A stretch of 64,000 nt of DNA from NCBI GenBank assembly GCA_963761115.1, contig CAVXFS010000005.1:744001-808000 (forward strand). The letters are read 5' to 3'. This DNA comes from CAVXFS01 sp963761115 (GTDB taxonomy: Bacteria; Pseudomonadota; Gammaproteobacteria; Burkholderiales; Gallionellaceae). The notes beneath the pieces were generated by a model. The model saw only the letters and a list, made by a program, of their open reading frames with translations. It had not been told where the DNA came from and did no database searches. Shown piece by piece: positions 26,762 through 34,541 of this stretch (the first letter of the stretch is position 1; the number at the start of each line of letters is the position of its first letter). The translations under genes and the position numbers were made by a program.

Positions 26762-27121
26762 CTAATCGCCGAAAGTGACCAGCCGGTCGGACTGGATGCC
26801 GGCCTCGACCAGTTGTCCGAGTCCGGAGATGCGGAATCCCGGCGCCAGGTTCTCTTCCTTGATGCCGCGGCGCAACGCCGCCGCCACGCACACCACCAGG
26901 TCGAGCTTGTGCTCTTCCGCCAGCTTGCTCCAGCGCGCCACGATATTGCGGTCGTCCTGCGGCGGTTCGGTCAGGCGCGTGGCGTTGTTCACGCCGTCGT
27001 GGTAGAAGAACACGCGAAAGATCTCGTGGCCTTTTTCCAGTGCCGCCTTGCAGAACAGGTAAGCGGAATCACTTGCCTGGTGCTGGTAGGGGCCTTCGTT
27101 GACGACTATGCCGAATTTCAT
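26762..27121 (-). CDS. dsrE: DsrE sulfurtransferase subunit (active)
   Basis: 119 residues of the DsrE/TusD family. The active cysteine is in LVVCVAAALRRGI, the residue that carries the persulfide. The ATG at 27121 has an AGGA site eight bases upstream; the ATG at 27130 would add three residues (MPK) and is less well placed. Donates sulfur to DsrC. Confidence 0.93.
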   Translation of the reverse strand: MKFGIVVNEGPYQHQASDSAYLFCKAALEKGHEIFRVFFYHDGVNNATRLTEPPQDDRNIVARWSKLAEEHKLDLVVCVAAALRRGIKEENLAPGFRISGLGQLVEAGIQSDRLVTFGD

Positions 27122-27181
27122 TTTTGGCATCCTGTAAATTGATGGTTAAACCGCATACTTAAAATACACTGCTTGCTCGCT

Positions 27182-27299
27182 CCTTCCCCCTTGCAGCGGG
27201 GGAGAGCGCAGCAAGGGGGCCCTGGGATGGGGGTAGAACCGTCGCGGTAACGCAGAGTCTCAACCCCCTCCCTGACCCTCCCCCTGCCAGGGGGCGGGT
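27182..27299. repeat. Dispersed double-hairpin repeat, copy R3 (dsrB-dsrE gap)
   Basis: This copy fills the gap between dsrB and dsrE. Its right half (GGATGGGGGTAGAA, CTCAACCCCCTCCC, then a CCCTGCCAGGGGG hairpin) is very close to R1 in dsrN. The first hairpin is altered to include GAGAGCGCAGCAAGGGGG, as in R5. Confidence 0.8.
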
Positions 27300-27304
27300 A
27301 CTTG

Positions 27305-28389
27305 TTAAAATCTGATATGCGTCGAGGCGTTAAGGTTGGCGCGCGAGCCTCTCCAGTCGTCGATCAGGTACTTGGTGAACGGCAGCCCGGTCTTCTCGAA
27401 GAAACGCGGCCAGCCGATGCGCTCGATCCAGTCGGACATGCGCTCCCACGGACGCGCATCTTCCTTGTAGACACTGCAGTATCCTTTTTCACCATCTCCG
27501 CCGGCCTCGGTCCAGCGCGGCGGGTTGTTGGGCATGCCGGAAGCGACCATCTTCATGAAAGTCGGCTTGCCGCGCGCATTGGAATTCTTGCCGCCCACCC
27601 AGATCGCGAGCTTGGAATATTCCGGATCGTTGATCTGCATCGGCGGGCACGGCGGATAGCAGGCGCCGCAGCACATGCATTTGCTCTCGTCGATTTCCAG
27701 CGAGGGCTTGCCGTTCACCATCGCCGGGCGGATCGCCGCCACCGGGCAGCGCGCCACCACGGCCGGGCGCTCGCATACGTTGGCGACCAGGTCATGGTTG
27801 ATCTTCGGCGGCTTGGTGTGCTGCACGATGATGGCGATGTCGGCCTGGCCGCCGCAGTTGATCTCGCAGCAGGAGGTGGACAGGTGCACGCGGTTGGGCA
27901 TCTCTTCGTGCTTGAATTCGTGGATCAGCTCGTCCATCAGCGACTTGACCACGCCCGAGGCGTCGGTGCCGGGGATGTCGCAGTGCAGCCAGCCCTGGGT
28001 GTGCGCGATCATCGACACCGAGTTGCCGGTGCCGCCGACCGGGAAGCCGCTCTTCTCCAGTTCGGCGATCAGCGGCGCGACCTTGGCTTCTCGTCGGCGA
28101 CCATGAACTCGATGTTGGAGCGGATGGTGAAGCGCACGTGGCCATCGGCGAACTGGTCGCCGATGTCGCACAGCTTGCTGATGGTGTACACGTCCATCTG
28201 GCGCTGGGTGCCGGCGCGCACCGTCCATACCTCGTCGCCCGTGTGCGACACGTGGTGCAGCACGCCGGGCCGCGGACGGTCATGGTATTTCCAGTTGCCG
28301 TAATTCTTCAGCAGCGTCGGATGCAGGTATTGCTTGTTGTCCGGAACCCCGTTTCATTCGATTGCGCGACGCATTTGTGGTTGGGCCAT
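27305..28389 (-). pseudogene. dsrB: dsrB, reverse dissimilatory sulfite reductase beta subunit, interrupted
   Basis: The conserved DsrB sequence is present from MAQPQMRRAIE to the end but not in one frame. There is an in-frame TGA at codon 12 (28354-28356) and a one-base loss near 28086-28092, after NIEFMVADE. Downstream the frame is intact: the siroheme-Fe-S cysteines (STSCCEINCGG, CPVAAIRP) and the ferredoxin domain CMCCGACYPPCPP are kept. Restoring one base gives 362 codons, close to the family's usual length. All other residues look conserved, so either sequencing error or very recent damage fits. With DsrA it forms the siroheme enzyme that oxidises DsrC-bound sulfur to sulfite. Confidence 0.88.
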
Positions 28390-28401
28390 ATGTCTTTCTC
28401 C

Positions 28402-29704
28402 TCAGGCAGCGTGTTTCTTGGCCTTGATCTTGGCGACTTCCTCGTCCCAGCCGTCGGTGCGCACATAGGGGTTCATGCGCGGCGAGGACACCATGTTGGC
28501 ATCTACCTCGATGCCCATCGCATCAAGGAAGTTGACCAGGCCGATGCGTTCGATCATTTCGCCGGTGCGTTCGTGCTCCAGCGCGTTCTCGGCGAAGAAG
28601 TCGATGGTGCGCTGGCCCAGGTCGACCAGTTTCTCGCATGTCTTCCTCGGTCTCGAGCGTCATGAACGGGATCGACCACGGTGCCCATCAGGTCGCCGAT
28701 CTTCAGCGTGCGCTTGCCGCCGACCAGCACGGTCGCGCCCTTGTCCTTGCCGGGGGCCAGCGCGCCGGTCATCACGTTGATGCAGTGCATGCAGCGCACG
28801 CAATCCTGATTGTCGATCTCCATCGCATGGGTGTCGTTCACGGCGACGCTGGAGATGCTGTCGCCCTTGCTTGATGTCCTTGATTTCCTTGAGCTGGAAC
28901 GTCTTGGTCGGGCAGCGCGCCACCACGTCGTTGACCAGTTCGTCCATGCCGTGCTTGGCGAACCATTTCTTCGCCAGTGGCCTCGTCGGTGCGGATGTTG
29001 TCGCGCCAGGTGCCGATCACCGCCATGTCGGAGCGCTGGATCGAGTTCATGCAGTCGTTGGGGCAGCCGGAGAACTTGAACTTGAACTTGTACGGCAGGG
29101 CAGGGCGGTGGATGTCGTCGAGGAAAGTGTTGAGCACCGTGCGGTGCGCCTTGGCTTCGTCGTAGCAGGACTGCTCGCAGCGCGCCGCGCCGACGCAGGA
29201 CATCGAGGTGCGCACCGCGGGTCCGGCGCCGCCCAGGTCGAAGCCCGGCCTCGTTGATCTCGTCGAAGGCCTTCTGCACGTTCTCGCGTGGTCGCGCCCT
29301 GGAACATGATGTCGCCGGACTGGCCGTGGAAGGCGATCAGGCCGGAGCCGTGTTTTTCCCAGATGTCGCACATGCTTGCGCAGGACCTCGGTGGTGTAAT
29401 GCATGCCGGCAGGCGGCATCACGCGCAGGGTATGGAATTCGGCCGCGTCCTTGTAAACGCGGCTTGCCGTTATCGTCCTTGATCTCGGTGAAGCGCGGGA
29501 TGATGCCGCCGCCATAACCGTATACGCCGACCGTGCCGCCCTTCCAGTAACCCTTGCGCGTCTGGTAGGAAGTTCCAGTTGGCCGAGCAGGTCGACCGCC
29601 ATGTCGTTGTCTTTCGCCAGGCGTTTGAGGCCGGTGACAAAGCTGGGCCATGGACCGCTCTCGAGCTGATCCAGGTTCGGTGTATCATGCATTTTCTTGG
29701 CCAT
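28402..29704 (-). pseudogene. dsrA: dsrA, reverse dissimilatory sulfite reductase alpha subunit, multiply frameshifted
   Basis: DsrA can be read end to end only by changing frame nine times. I place one lost base near 29574 and single extra bases near 29461, 29374, 29289, 29243, 28978, 28869, 28669 and 28634. Correcting these leaves 1296 bases (432 codons), an exact codon multiple and near the usual length. Conserved blocks survive in each piece: GPWPSFVTGLKRLAKD at the start, VYGYGGGIIPRF, CVGAARCEQSCYDE, the CPNDC siroheme pocket and the ferredoxin-domain CVRCMHC. An AAAGG ribosome site precedes the ATG at 29704. First gene of the dsr run. Confidence 0.88.
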
Positions 29705-29979
29705 GGAATTTCCTTTCTTAACGTTGGTCCGGTTCCAGCGTGCTGGTGCGCTAACAATAATGACCCGGCGCATCGGGATAGGTTCACTTGATCGGCGCTG
29801 CCTCTACGGCAATTCAGTAAACGCTAATTTACGTGTATATTGACTCATCTACCCGCCATGTTAAATAACCCGAATGGGGGGGTAAGCAATCCTAATGGTG
29901 TTACGTTAACTTCCCCTGTTAAGGCTATAGACGCAAGTGGCCCATATTGCGCCCAATATCGACTTGGAGGAAGGTGTAA
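29705..29979. promoter_or_regulatory. Divergent regulatory region between dsrA and the Cas6-like operon
   Basis: 275 bases, AT-richer than the surrounding genes, between the start of dsrA (-) and the 75-residue gene (+). It must hold the promoters of both operons. It contains a GGAGGAAGG ribosome site at 29966-29974 for the plus-strand gene and an AAAGGAAATT site for dsrA. A possible -10 for the plus side is TATAGA near 29923-29930. No operator is certain. The shared region suggests coordinated control. Confidence 0.45.
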
Positions 29980-30207
29980 ATGACGCAGATCAAGGTACTG
30001 GAAAAGTTCACGCTGCCGTTGGGCAGGCAGGAAGTCGAATTGCAGCAGATCGATTTCGCGGAAGGCGGGATGAGCATGCTGCGCATTCGCATCCGCGAGG
30101 GCAAACGCTTTACCATCTTTGACGTTGATCCGGTATCGGCACGGCACTGGGCAACGGCGATGGCCCATTGGGCCGAGGCACAGGAGTCGGGTATCGGTGA
30201 AAAATAA
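29980..30207 (+). CDS. Small conserved-looking protein of unknown function
   Basis: 75 residues, soluble: a strand-rich N-terminal half (IKVLEKFTLPLGRQEVELQQIDF) and a helix near the end (SARHWATAMAHWAEAQ). No cysteines and no membrane segment. I do not recognise the family. It is likely real: it has a strong ribosome site five bases from the ATG, follows local codon use, and overlaps the next gene by 11 bases. It opens the operon divergent from dsrA, so a role connected to sulfur oxidation or to the Cas6-like protein is plausible. Confidence 0.65.
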   Translation: MTQIKVLEKFTLPLGRQEVELQQIDFAEGGMSMLRIRIREGKRFTIFDVDPVSARHWATAMAHWAEAQESGIGEK

Positions 30208-30799
30208 CGTCAAGGAAATGATCGATGTCTCGTTCGACCTGAAGGGAACGCAACTTCCGTCTGGCTACCAGTTCGCGCTGTGGCGGGAACTGGTGCGCAG
30301 CCTGCCATGGCTGGAAGACGAACCGTCGGCGGGATTGCTGCCCATGCGCGGCTTGAGCGGCGGCGAGGGATTGTCGTTGCCGCAACGCGCCAGGCTGATG
30401 CTGCGCCTGCCGGCCGCATCGCTTGAGCAGGCCGGCAAATTGTCAGGCCAGCAGTTGCAACTGGAGTCGGGTCTGCTGCAGGTAGGTGCTGCCAGGGAAC
30501 GCGTCCTGCAACCGTGCAACACGCTGCATGCCCATCTGGTGGAGGGTGTGGAACAGGAGCTCGAGTTTATCGATCAGATAGCCGGTGACCTGGATGAACT
30601 GGGCATAGACTGCAAATGGATCTGCGGCAAGCGCGCGAGCATCACCGGCTCGGGGCAAAGCATCAACGGGTACAGCCTGGTGCTGCATGACCTCAAGCCG
30701 GATGCATCGTTGCAACTGCAATATCTGGGGCTGGGTGGCAACCGCCATTACGGTTGCGGGATCTTTGTCCAGTACAAGGCGATTTCCGGCCTGGATTGA
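30197..30799 (+). CDS. Orphan Cas6/Cmx6-like RAMP-fold protein
   Basis: 200 residues. The N-terminal segment LPSGYQFALWRELVRSLPWL...GLLPMRG and the C-terminal NGYSLVLHDLKPDASLQLQYLGLGGNRHYGCGIF match the type I-MYXAN Cas6 (Cmx6) family. The last part is the glycine-rich loop (GLGGNRHYGCG, 178-188) of RAMP RNA-binding domains. Cas6 enzymes cut CRISPR precursor RNA. Here no histidine occurs before residue 111, whereas Cas6 enzymes usually have the catalytic histidine in the first domain, and no CRISPR array or other cas gene is seen. It may bind RNA without cutting it. GTG start at 30197 with AGGAG ten bases upstream; an ATG at 30218 is an alternative. Confidence 0.75.
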   Translation: MKNNVKEMIDVSFDLKGTQLPSGYQFALWRELVRSLPWLEDEPSAGLLPMRGLSGGEGLSLPQRARLMLRLPAASLEQAGKLSGQQLQLESGLLQVGAARERVLQPCNTLHAHLVEGVEQELEFIDQIAGDLDELGIDCKWICGKRASITGSGQSINGYSLVLHDLKPDASLQLQYLGLGGNRHYGCGIFVQYKAISGLD

Positions 30800-30826
30800 T
30801 TATGTTTTTAAGCGAGGAGAATCAAG

Positions 30827-31156
30827 ATGGCATACACAGTTGCAGGGACAGAACTGGAAACCGACGGCGACGGATACCTGCTGGAGGCCAATTTCAGTGA
30901 AGAGATAGTCGGCATCATTGCGGAGGCGGAAGGAATACAATTGACGCCCAGGCACTGGGATGTCGTGAATTATCTGCGCGACGAATACCGCGAGCATGGG
31001 CATACGCCGAATTTCCGCAATATGCTGAAAGGCATCCAGGCCTTCTGGCCGGAAGCGGAGAGCAAGGATATATACGACCTGTTTCCGATGGGGCCGGCCA
31101 AGCAGGGCGCCAAAGTCGCCGGGTTGCCGCAGCCGTTGGGCAAGGGCGGGTACTAG
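30827..31156 (+). CDS. DsrC/TusE-family protein lacking both redox cysteines
   Basis: 109 residues with the DsrC/TusE fold: MAYTVAGTELETDGDGYLL, TPRHWDVVNYLRDEY and DIYDLFPMGPAKQGAKVAGLPQP. Aligned with the DsrC encoded at 25.7-26.0 kb, the first arm cysteine (C99) is alanine and the penultimate cysteine is lysine, and the tail ends GKGGY. It therefore cannot carry sulfur as a persulfide. Cysteine-free members of the family have been grouped as regulatory (RspA-type) proteins. It probably binds a DsrC or TusE partner, or DNA, as a non-catalytic paralogue. A GAGGAGA site precedes the ATG. Confidence 0.88.
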   Translation: MAYTVAGTELETDGDGYLLEANFSEEIVGIIAEAEGIQLTPRHWDVVNYLRDEYREHGHTPNFRNMLKGIQAFWPEAESKDIYDLFPMGPAKQGAKVAGLPQPLGKGGY

Positions 31157-31167
31157 GAATCTCAGTT

Positions 31168-31252
31168 CCCTCGCCCTTGGTGAGGGCCGGGTGAGGGTAA
31201 CAGTTTGCTATTTCACGGTCCTACCCCCATCCCCCTGCAAGGAGGAAGGAGC
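31168..31252. repeat. Dispersed GC-rich hairpin repeat, copy R4 (diverged)
   Basis: A degenerate member of the repeat family between the DsrC-like gene and the double TusA gene. The left hairpin is CCCTCGCCCT...GAGGGCCGGG, and the right part has CTACCCCCATCCCCCTGCAAGGAGGAAGGAGC. It is less symmetrical than R1-R3. The ~170-base gap contains nothing else I can identify apart from the region just ahead of the next start. Confidence 0.65.
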
Positions 31253-31328
31253 AAAAACCAGAGGCCCGGGCGTCTCACCCAATAATCCACCGGAATTTCC
31301 GGGGTGAATTAACTGTTGAGGAATTGAA

Positions 31329-31802
31329 ATGAAAACTGCCAATGTAACGCTCGACATGAAAGGATTGTCCTGCCCGGCGCCCCTGCTCGGGGCGAAGCGG
31401 ATCGTGGACGATCTTGAGGCTGGCCAGATCCTGCTGCTGCTGTCCGATTGTCCCGGCACCAAGGATGACCTGTATGCCTGGACGAAACAGACCGGTAATG
31501 TGTTGCTGCAGGCCGAGAAGATGCCGGACGGCGGCACCGGCTATTTCATCCAGAAGGGCCATGGCGCCGAGCGCAAGGCGAATGTCGTGCTGGATATCCG
31601 GGGTGTGGCCTGTCCGGGGCCCATCGTGGAAGCCAAGAAATTGCTGAACGGTATGCAGACCGGCGAAGTACTGAAACTGGTCAGCAATTGCCCGGGGATC
31701 AAATCCGATATCGTTGGCTGGGCCGAAGCGACCCATATGAAGCTGGACGAAACCATAGAGATCGCCTCTGGCGAATTCGAGTTTTATATCATCAAGGGCT
31801 GA
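31329..31802 (+). CDS. Fused tandem TusA-domain sulfur carrier
   Basis: 157 residues made of two TusA/SirA-like domains in one chain. Domain 1 (about 1-75) has LSCPAPLLGAK and domain 2 (about 82-157) has VACPGPIVEAKK. Both keep the CPxP cysteine that carries the persulfide in TusA. Normal TusA is ~75-80 residues and single-domain. TusA proteins move sulfur from desulfurases or rhodaneses to DsrE/TusBCD and DsrC. Placement beside the dsr cluster and behind the cysteine-free DsrC homologue suggests a sulfur relay or sensor. Two sites in one chain could exchange sulfur directly. Confidence 0.88.
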   Translation: MKTANVTLDMKGLSCPAPLLGAKRIVDDLEAGQILLLLSDCPGTKDDLYAWTKQTGNVLLQAEKMPDGGTGYFIQKGHGAERKANVVLDIRGVACPGPIVEAKKLLNGMQTGEVLKLVSNCPGIKSDIVGWAEATHMKLDETIEIASGEFEFYIIKG

Positions 31803-31863
31803 CCTGCATAAGCTGCAACTGGTCCGGCAGGCTGCGCCCGGATCGACTTGCCTGTCTGCAAGC

Positions 31864-31899
31864 TTGTGGAACAGGCAGGCCTGATAATAGAATCATCCG
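31864..31899 (+). promoter_or_regulatory. Putative leaderless promoter of TPR-glycosyltransferase gene 1
   Basis: TTGTGG (31864-31869), 18 bases, TAGAAT (31888-31893), then six bases to the ATG. The same boxes, spacing and distance precede the paralogue at 56328. The start of transcription would fall at or next to the ATG, and no ribosome site is present. Confidence 0.55.
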
Positions 31900-34020
31900 A
31901 TGCAAACGGATTCGGATAGCTCCAAGCCAATAGCCAATACAAATTTGGGCCTGGCACAAGTGCCCGTCAAATTCCAGCAAGCTTTCGCACTTTATCAGCA
32001 TGGGCAATTAGCCGAAGCCCAGGGCGGCTTCGAGGAAATTCTGCAAATACAACCCGATCATGTTGACGCATTGCACTGGTCAGGCGTGATTGCTTATTGC
32101 GCAAACAATTTGCAAAGCGCGCTGGCGCTGATCGGCAAGGCCATCGAATTGAATCCGGATAATGCAACATTTCACACCAATCTTGGTCTGGTGCTGGAAA
32201 AGCTCGATCAATTCGATGCGGCGCTGGCGAGTTATGACCAAGCCATTGCTCTGAATCCGGACCATGTGGGGGCGTACTACAATCGTGGCGTAGTGCTTCA
32301 AAAGCTCGGGCAATTCGAAGCGGCGCTGGCGAGTTACGACAAGGCCGTTGCGCTCAGGCCGGATTATGCGGATGCATGGTCCAATCGCGGCCTGGTGCTT
32401 GAGCAGCTCAAGCAGTTTGATGCGGCGCTGGCAAGTCATGACCAAGCCGTTGCGCTCAAGCCGGATTTTGCGGAAGCCAGCCTCAATCGCGGCGTCGTGC
32501 AGCAACGGCTCAAGCAATTCGAAGCGGCGCTGGCCAGTTATGACAGGGCCATTGCGCTCAAGCCGGATTTTGCGGAAGCCTGCTGCAACCGCGGCGTAGT
32601 GCTTGAGCAACTCAAGCAGCTGGAAGCAGCGCTGGCGAGCCATGACCAGGCCATTGCGCTCAGGCCAGGCTATGTCGGCGCCCACTACAACCGCGGCGTT
32701 GTGCTGCAAAAACTCAAGCAATTCGAGGCGGCGCTTGCCAGTTATGACAAGGTCATTGCACTTGATCCGGGTTATGCGGAAGCGTACTCCAATCGGGGTA
32801 ACGTGCTCAGGGAACTTGATCGGTTTGATGCAGCACTGGCAAGTTATGACAAGGCCGTTGCACTCAAGCCCGATTATGCGGAAAGCTATTCCAATCGCGG
32901 CCTGGTGCTGCAATGCTTCAACCGACTGGATGCTGCGCTGGCCGACCATGAAAAGGCTATCGCGCTTAAGCCGGACTATGCAGAAGCCTGGTCCAACCGT
33001 GGTGGAGTGCTTCTGCAACTCAAGCAACTGGATGCTGCGGTGGCGAGTTATGACAAGGCCATCGCACTTAAACCCGACCTGGCGCAGGCATACTGGAACA
33101 AGTCACTGGCATTGCTATTGGGTGGAGACTTCGACCGGGGGCTGGAATTATATGAATGGCGTTTTGAGGAAGGCAATTTCCTCTATGAAGGAAAAAGAAA
33201 CTTCCGGCAGCCGCTTTGGCATGGCAAGGAATCTGTAGCAGGCAAAACGATATTGCTGCAAAGCGAGCAAGGGTTGGGTGATGCGCTGCAGTTTTGCCGC
33301 TATGCCAGCATGGTTGCCAGGCTGGGAGCGCGAGTCATTCTGGAAGTGCGCAAGCCGCTGATGAGCTTGATGGCCAGTCTTGAGGGTGTCGCGCAACTGG
33401 TCGAATATGGAAGCGCCTTGCCTGCATTCGATTATCACTGCCCGTTGTTGAGTTTGCCGCTGGCATTCAAGACCAATCTCGACACCATCCCTGCTGCAAC
33501 AAGATACCTCGGCAGCGATGCCGGCAAAGTTGCGCAATGGGAAACCAGATTAGGGGTCAGGACAAAGCCTCGCGTCGGTCTGGTGTGGAGCGGGAATCCG
33601 CAATTCAAGCAAGACTACAATCGCAGCATTCCGCTGGCTGAATTCGTAAAGCTGTTGCCGGCGGGCGATTTCCAGTTCATCAGCCTGCAACAGGAAATCA
33701 GGGAGGGCGACCGGGATATCCTTCGGTCGCGCCCGGATATTTTATTTTTTGGCGATGAGTTGAATGACTTCTCTGATACGGCAGCATTGTGCGAATGCGT
33801 CGATGTCGTGGTCAGCACATGCACCAGTGTGCCGCACCTTTCCTGCGCACTGGGCCGGCCGACCTGGATCCTGTTGTCATTCATTCCGGATTGGCGCTGG
33901 CTGCTGGATAGAGAAGACAGTCCGTGGTATCCGACAGCCAAACTTTACCGGCAGTCGAAGTATGGCGAATGGGATGATGTCTTTCAGAGAATAAATGCTG
34001 ATTTGAAAAGTCTCCGTTAG
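31900..34020 (+). CDS. TPR-repeat protein with glycosyltransferase-like C-terminal domain (paralogue 1)
   Basis: 706 residues. Residues ~20-405 are about twelve TPR units; nine of them are near-identical 34-residue copies (pattern xPDYAEAxxNRGxVLxxLxQFDAALASYDKAIAL). The remaining ~280 residues form a GT-B-like domain related to heptosyltransferase/TPR-glycosyltransferase proteins (EQGLGDALQFCRYASM, VGLVWSGNPQFKQDYNRSIPL). Near the end, the usual sugar-nucleotide motif DTSTAHLAGALG, kept in paralogue 2, is replaced by STCTSVPHLSCALG, so activity is doubtful. Such proteins modify protein or surface glycans. No signal peptide, so cytoplasmic. It stands alone behind the double TusA gene. Confidence 0.82.
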   Translation: MQTDSDSSKPIANTNLGLAQVPVKFQQAFALYQHGQLAEAQGGFEEILQIQPDHVDALHWSGVIAYCANNLQSALALIGKAIELNPDNATFHTNLGLVLEKLDQFDAALASYDQAIALNPDHVGAYYNRGVVLQKLGQFEAALASYDKAVALRPDYADAWSNRGLVLEQLKQFDAALASHDQAVALKPDFAEASLNRGVVQQRLKQFEAALASYDRAIALKPDFAEACCNRGVVLEQLKQLEAALASHDQAIALRPGYVGAHYNRGVVLQKLKQFEAALASYDKVIALDPGYAEAYSNRGNVLRELDRFDAALASYDKAVALKPDYAESYSNRGLVLQCFNRLDAALADHEKAIALKPDYAEAWSNRGGVLLQLKQLDAAVASYDKAIALKPDLAQAYWNKSLALLLGGDFDRGLELYEWRFEEGNFLYEGKRNFRQPLWHGKESVAGKTILLQSEQGLGDALQFCRYASMVARLGARVILEVRKPLMSLMASLEGVAQLVEYGSALPAFDYHCPLLSLPLAFKTNLDTIPAATRYLGSDAGKVAQWETRLGVRTKPRVGLVWSGNPQFKQDYNRSIPLAEFVKLLPAGDFQFISLQQEIREGDRDILRSRPDILFFGDELNDFSDTAALCECVDVVVSTCTSVPHLSCALGRPTWILLSFIPDWRWLLDREDSPWYPTAKLYRQSKYGEWDDVFQRINADLKSLR

Positions 34021-34341
34021 TCCGCTATCCACGGCTTGAAAAACTTCCCTGAACGAAAAATCCGCATGGCCGCATCGTTGCTGTCAAGGCGGGAGCTCCT
34101 GATTCAGCCGGATATCTGCCTGCGCCTGAATGGCAGGTTCCAGGCCAGACAAGCGATCTGTCTTTACCCATGCAAAAACAGATGAACCAAATTCGATCTA
34201 ATGTGCCCAACGGCTATTCCTGCTTGTATCAGGTACGTTTATCAGCGCCTGGATGGATTGCATGGATGGTGCCGTACCGTACTGCGGGAATCGACGAACA
34301 GTGTGCCCACCCTCTTGTCAGGCACCAGGAGGAGTATTGCG
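34021..34341. other. Intergenic region with no identified gene
   Basis: 321 bases between the TPR protein and the 59-residue gene. Short open frames here lack ribosome sites and family resemblance. The last 20 bases hold the strong AGGAGGAG site of the next gene. I see no RNA gene or clear terminator. Confidence 0.5.
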
Positions 34342-34521
34342 ATGAGAATAAACAAAACAAGAAAGATACTGCAGGACGATATAGCTGATTTTCGGTTGAA
34401 AGCCGCATACTACAAGTCGCTTCATTTATTTGAGGCGGCGACATATGCTGAGCACCTTGCCGCCAACATTGAACTGGCACTTGCGACCTTGCCTGCCGAG
34501 GAAGATCAGGAGATTTACTGA
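34342..34521 (+). CDS. Small basic helical protein, unknown
   Basis: 59 residues (MRINKTRKILQDDIADFRLK...), predicted almost entirely helical, with a basic N terminus and an acidic tail. A very strong ribosome site (AGGAGGAG, 34328-34335) lies six bases before the ATG, which decides this start over the longer open frame. No family recognised. It is 20 bases upstream of a lipoprotein gene and probably cotranscribed with it. Confidence 0.6.
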   Translation: MRINKTRKILQDDIADFRLKAAYYKSLHLFEAATYAEHLAANIELALATLPAEEDQEIY

Positions 34522-34541
34522 TCGATCGCCCAGAGTGAAGC

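Noticed and set aside
28354..28356. TGA in dsrB as a selenocysteine codon
   Set aside because: No selenocysteine is known at this place in DsrB, no SECIS-like hairpin is evident, and adjacent frameshifts favour error. mnmH in the window concerns tRNA selenouridine, not selenocysteine.
28402..29704. Programmed frameshifting in dsrA
   Set aside because: Nine shifts without slippery heptamers are far beyond any known recoding.
32212..33090. Regular ~102-bp repeats resembling an array
   Set aside because: They are in frame and encode TPR motifs; unit length and lack of unique spacers exclude CRISPR.
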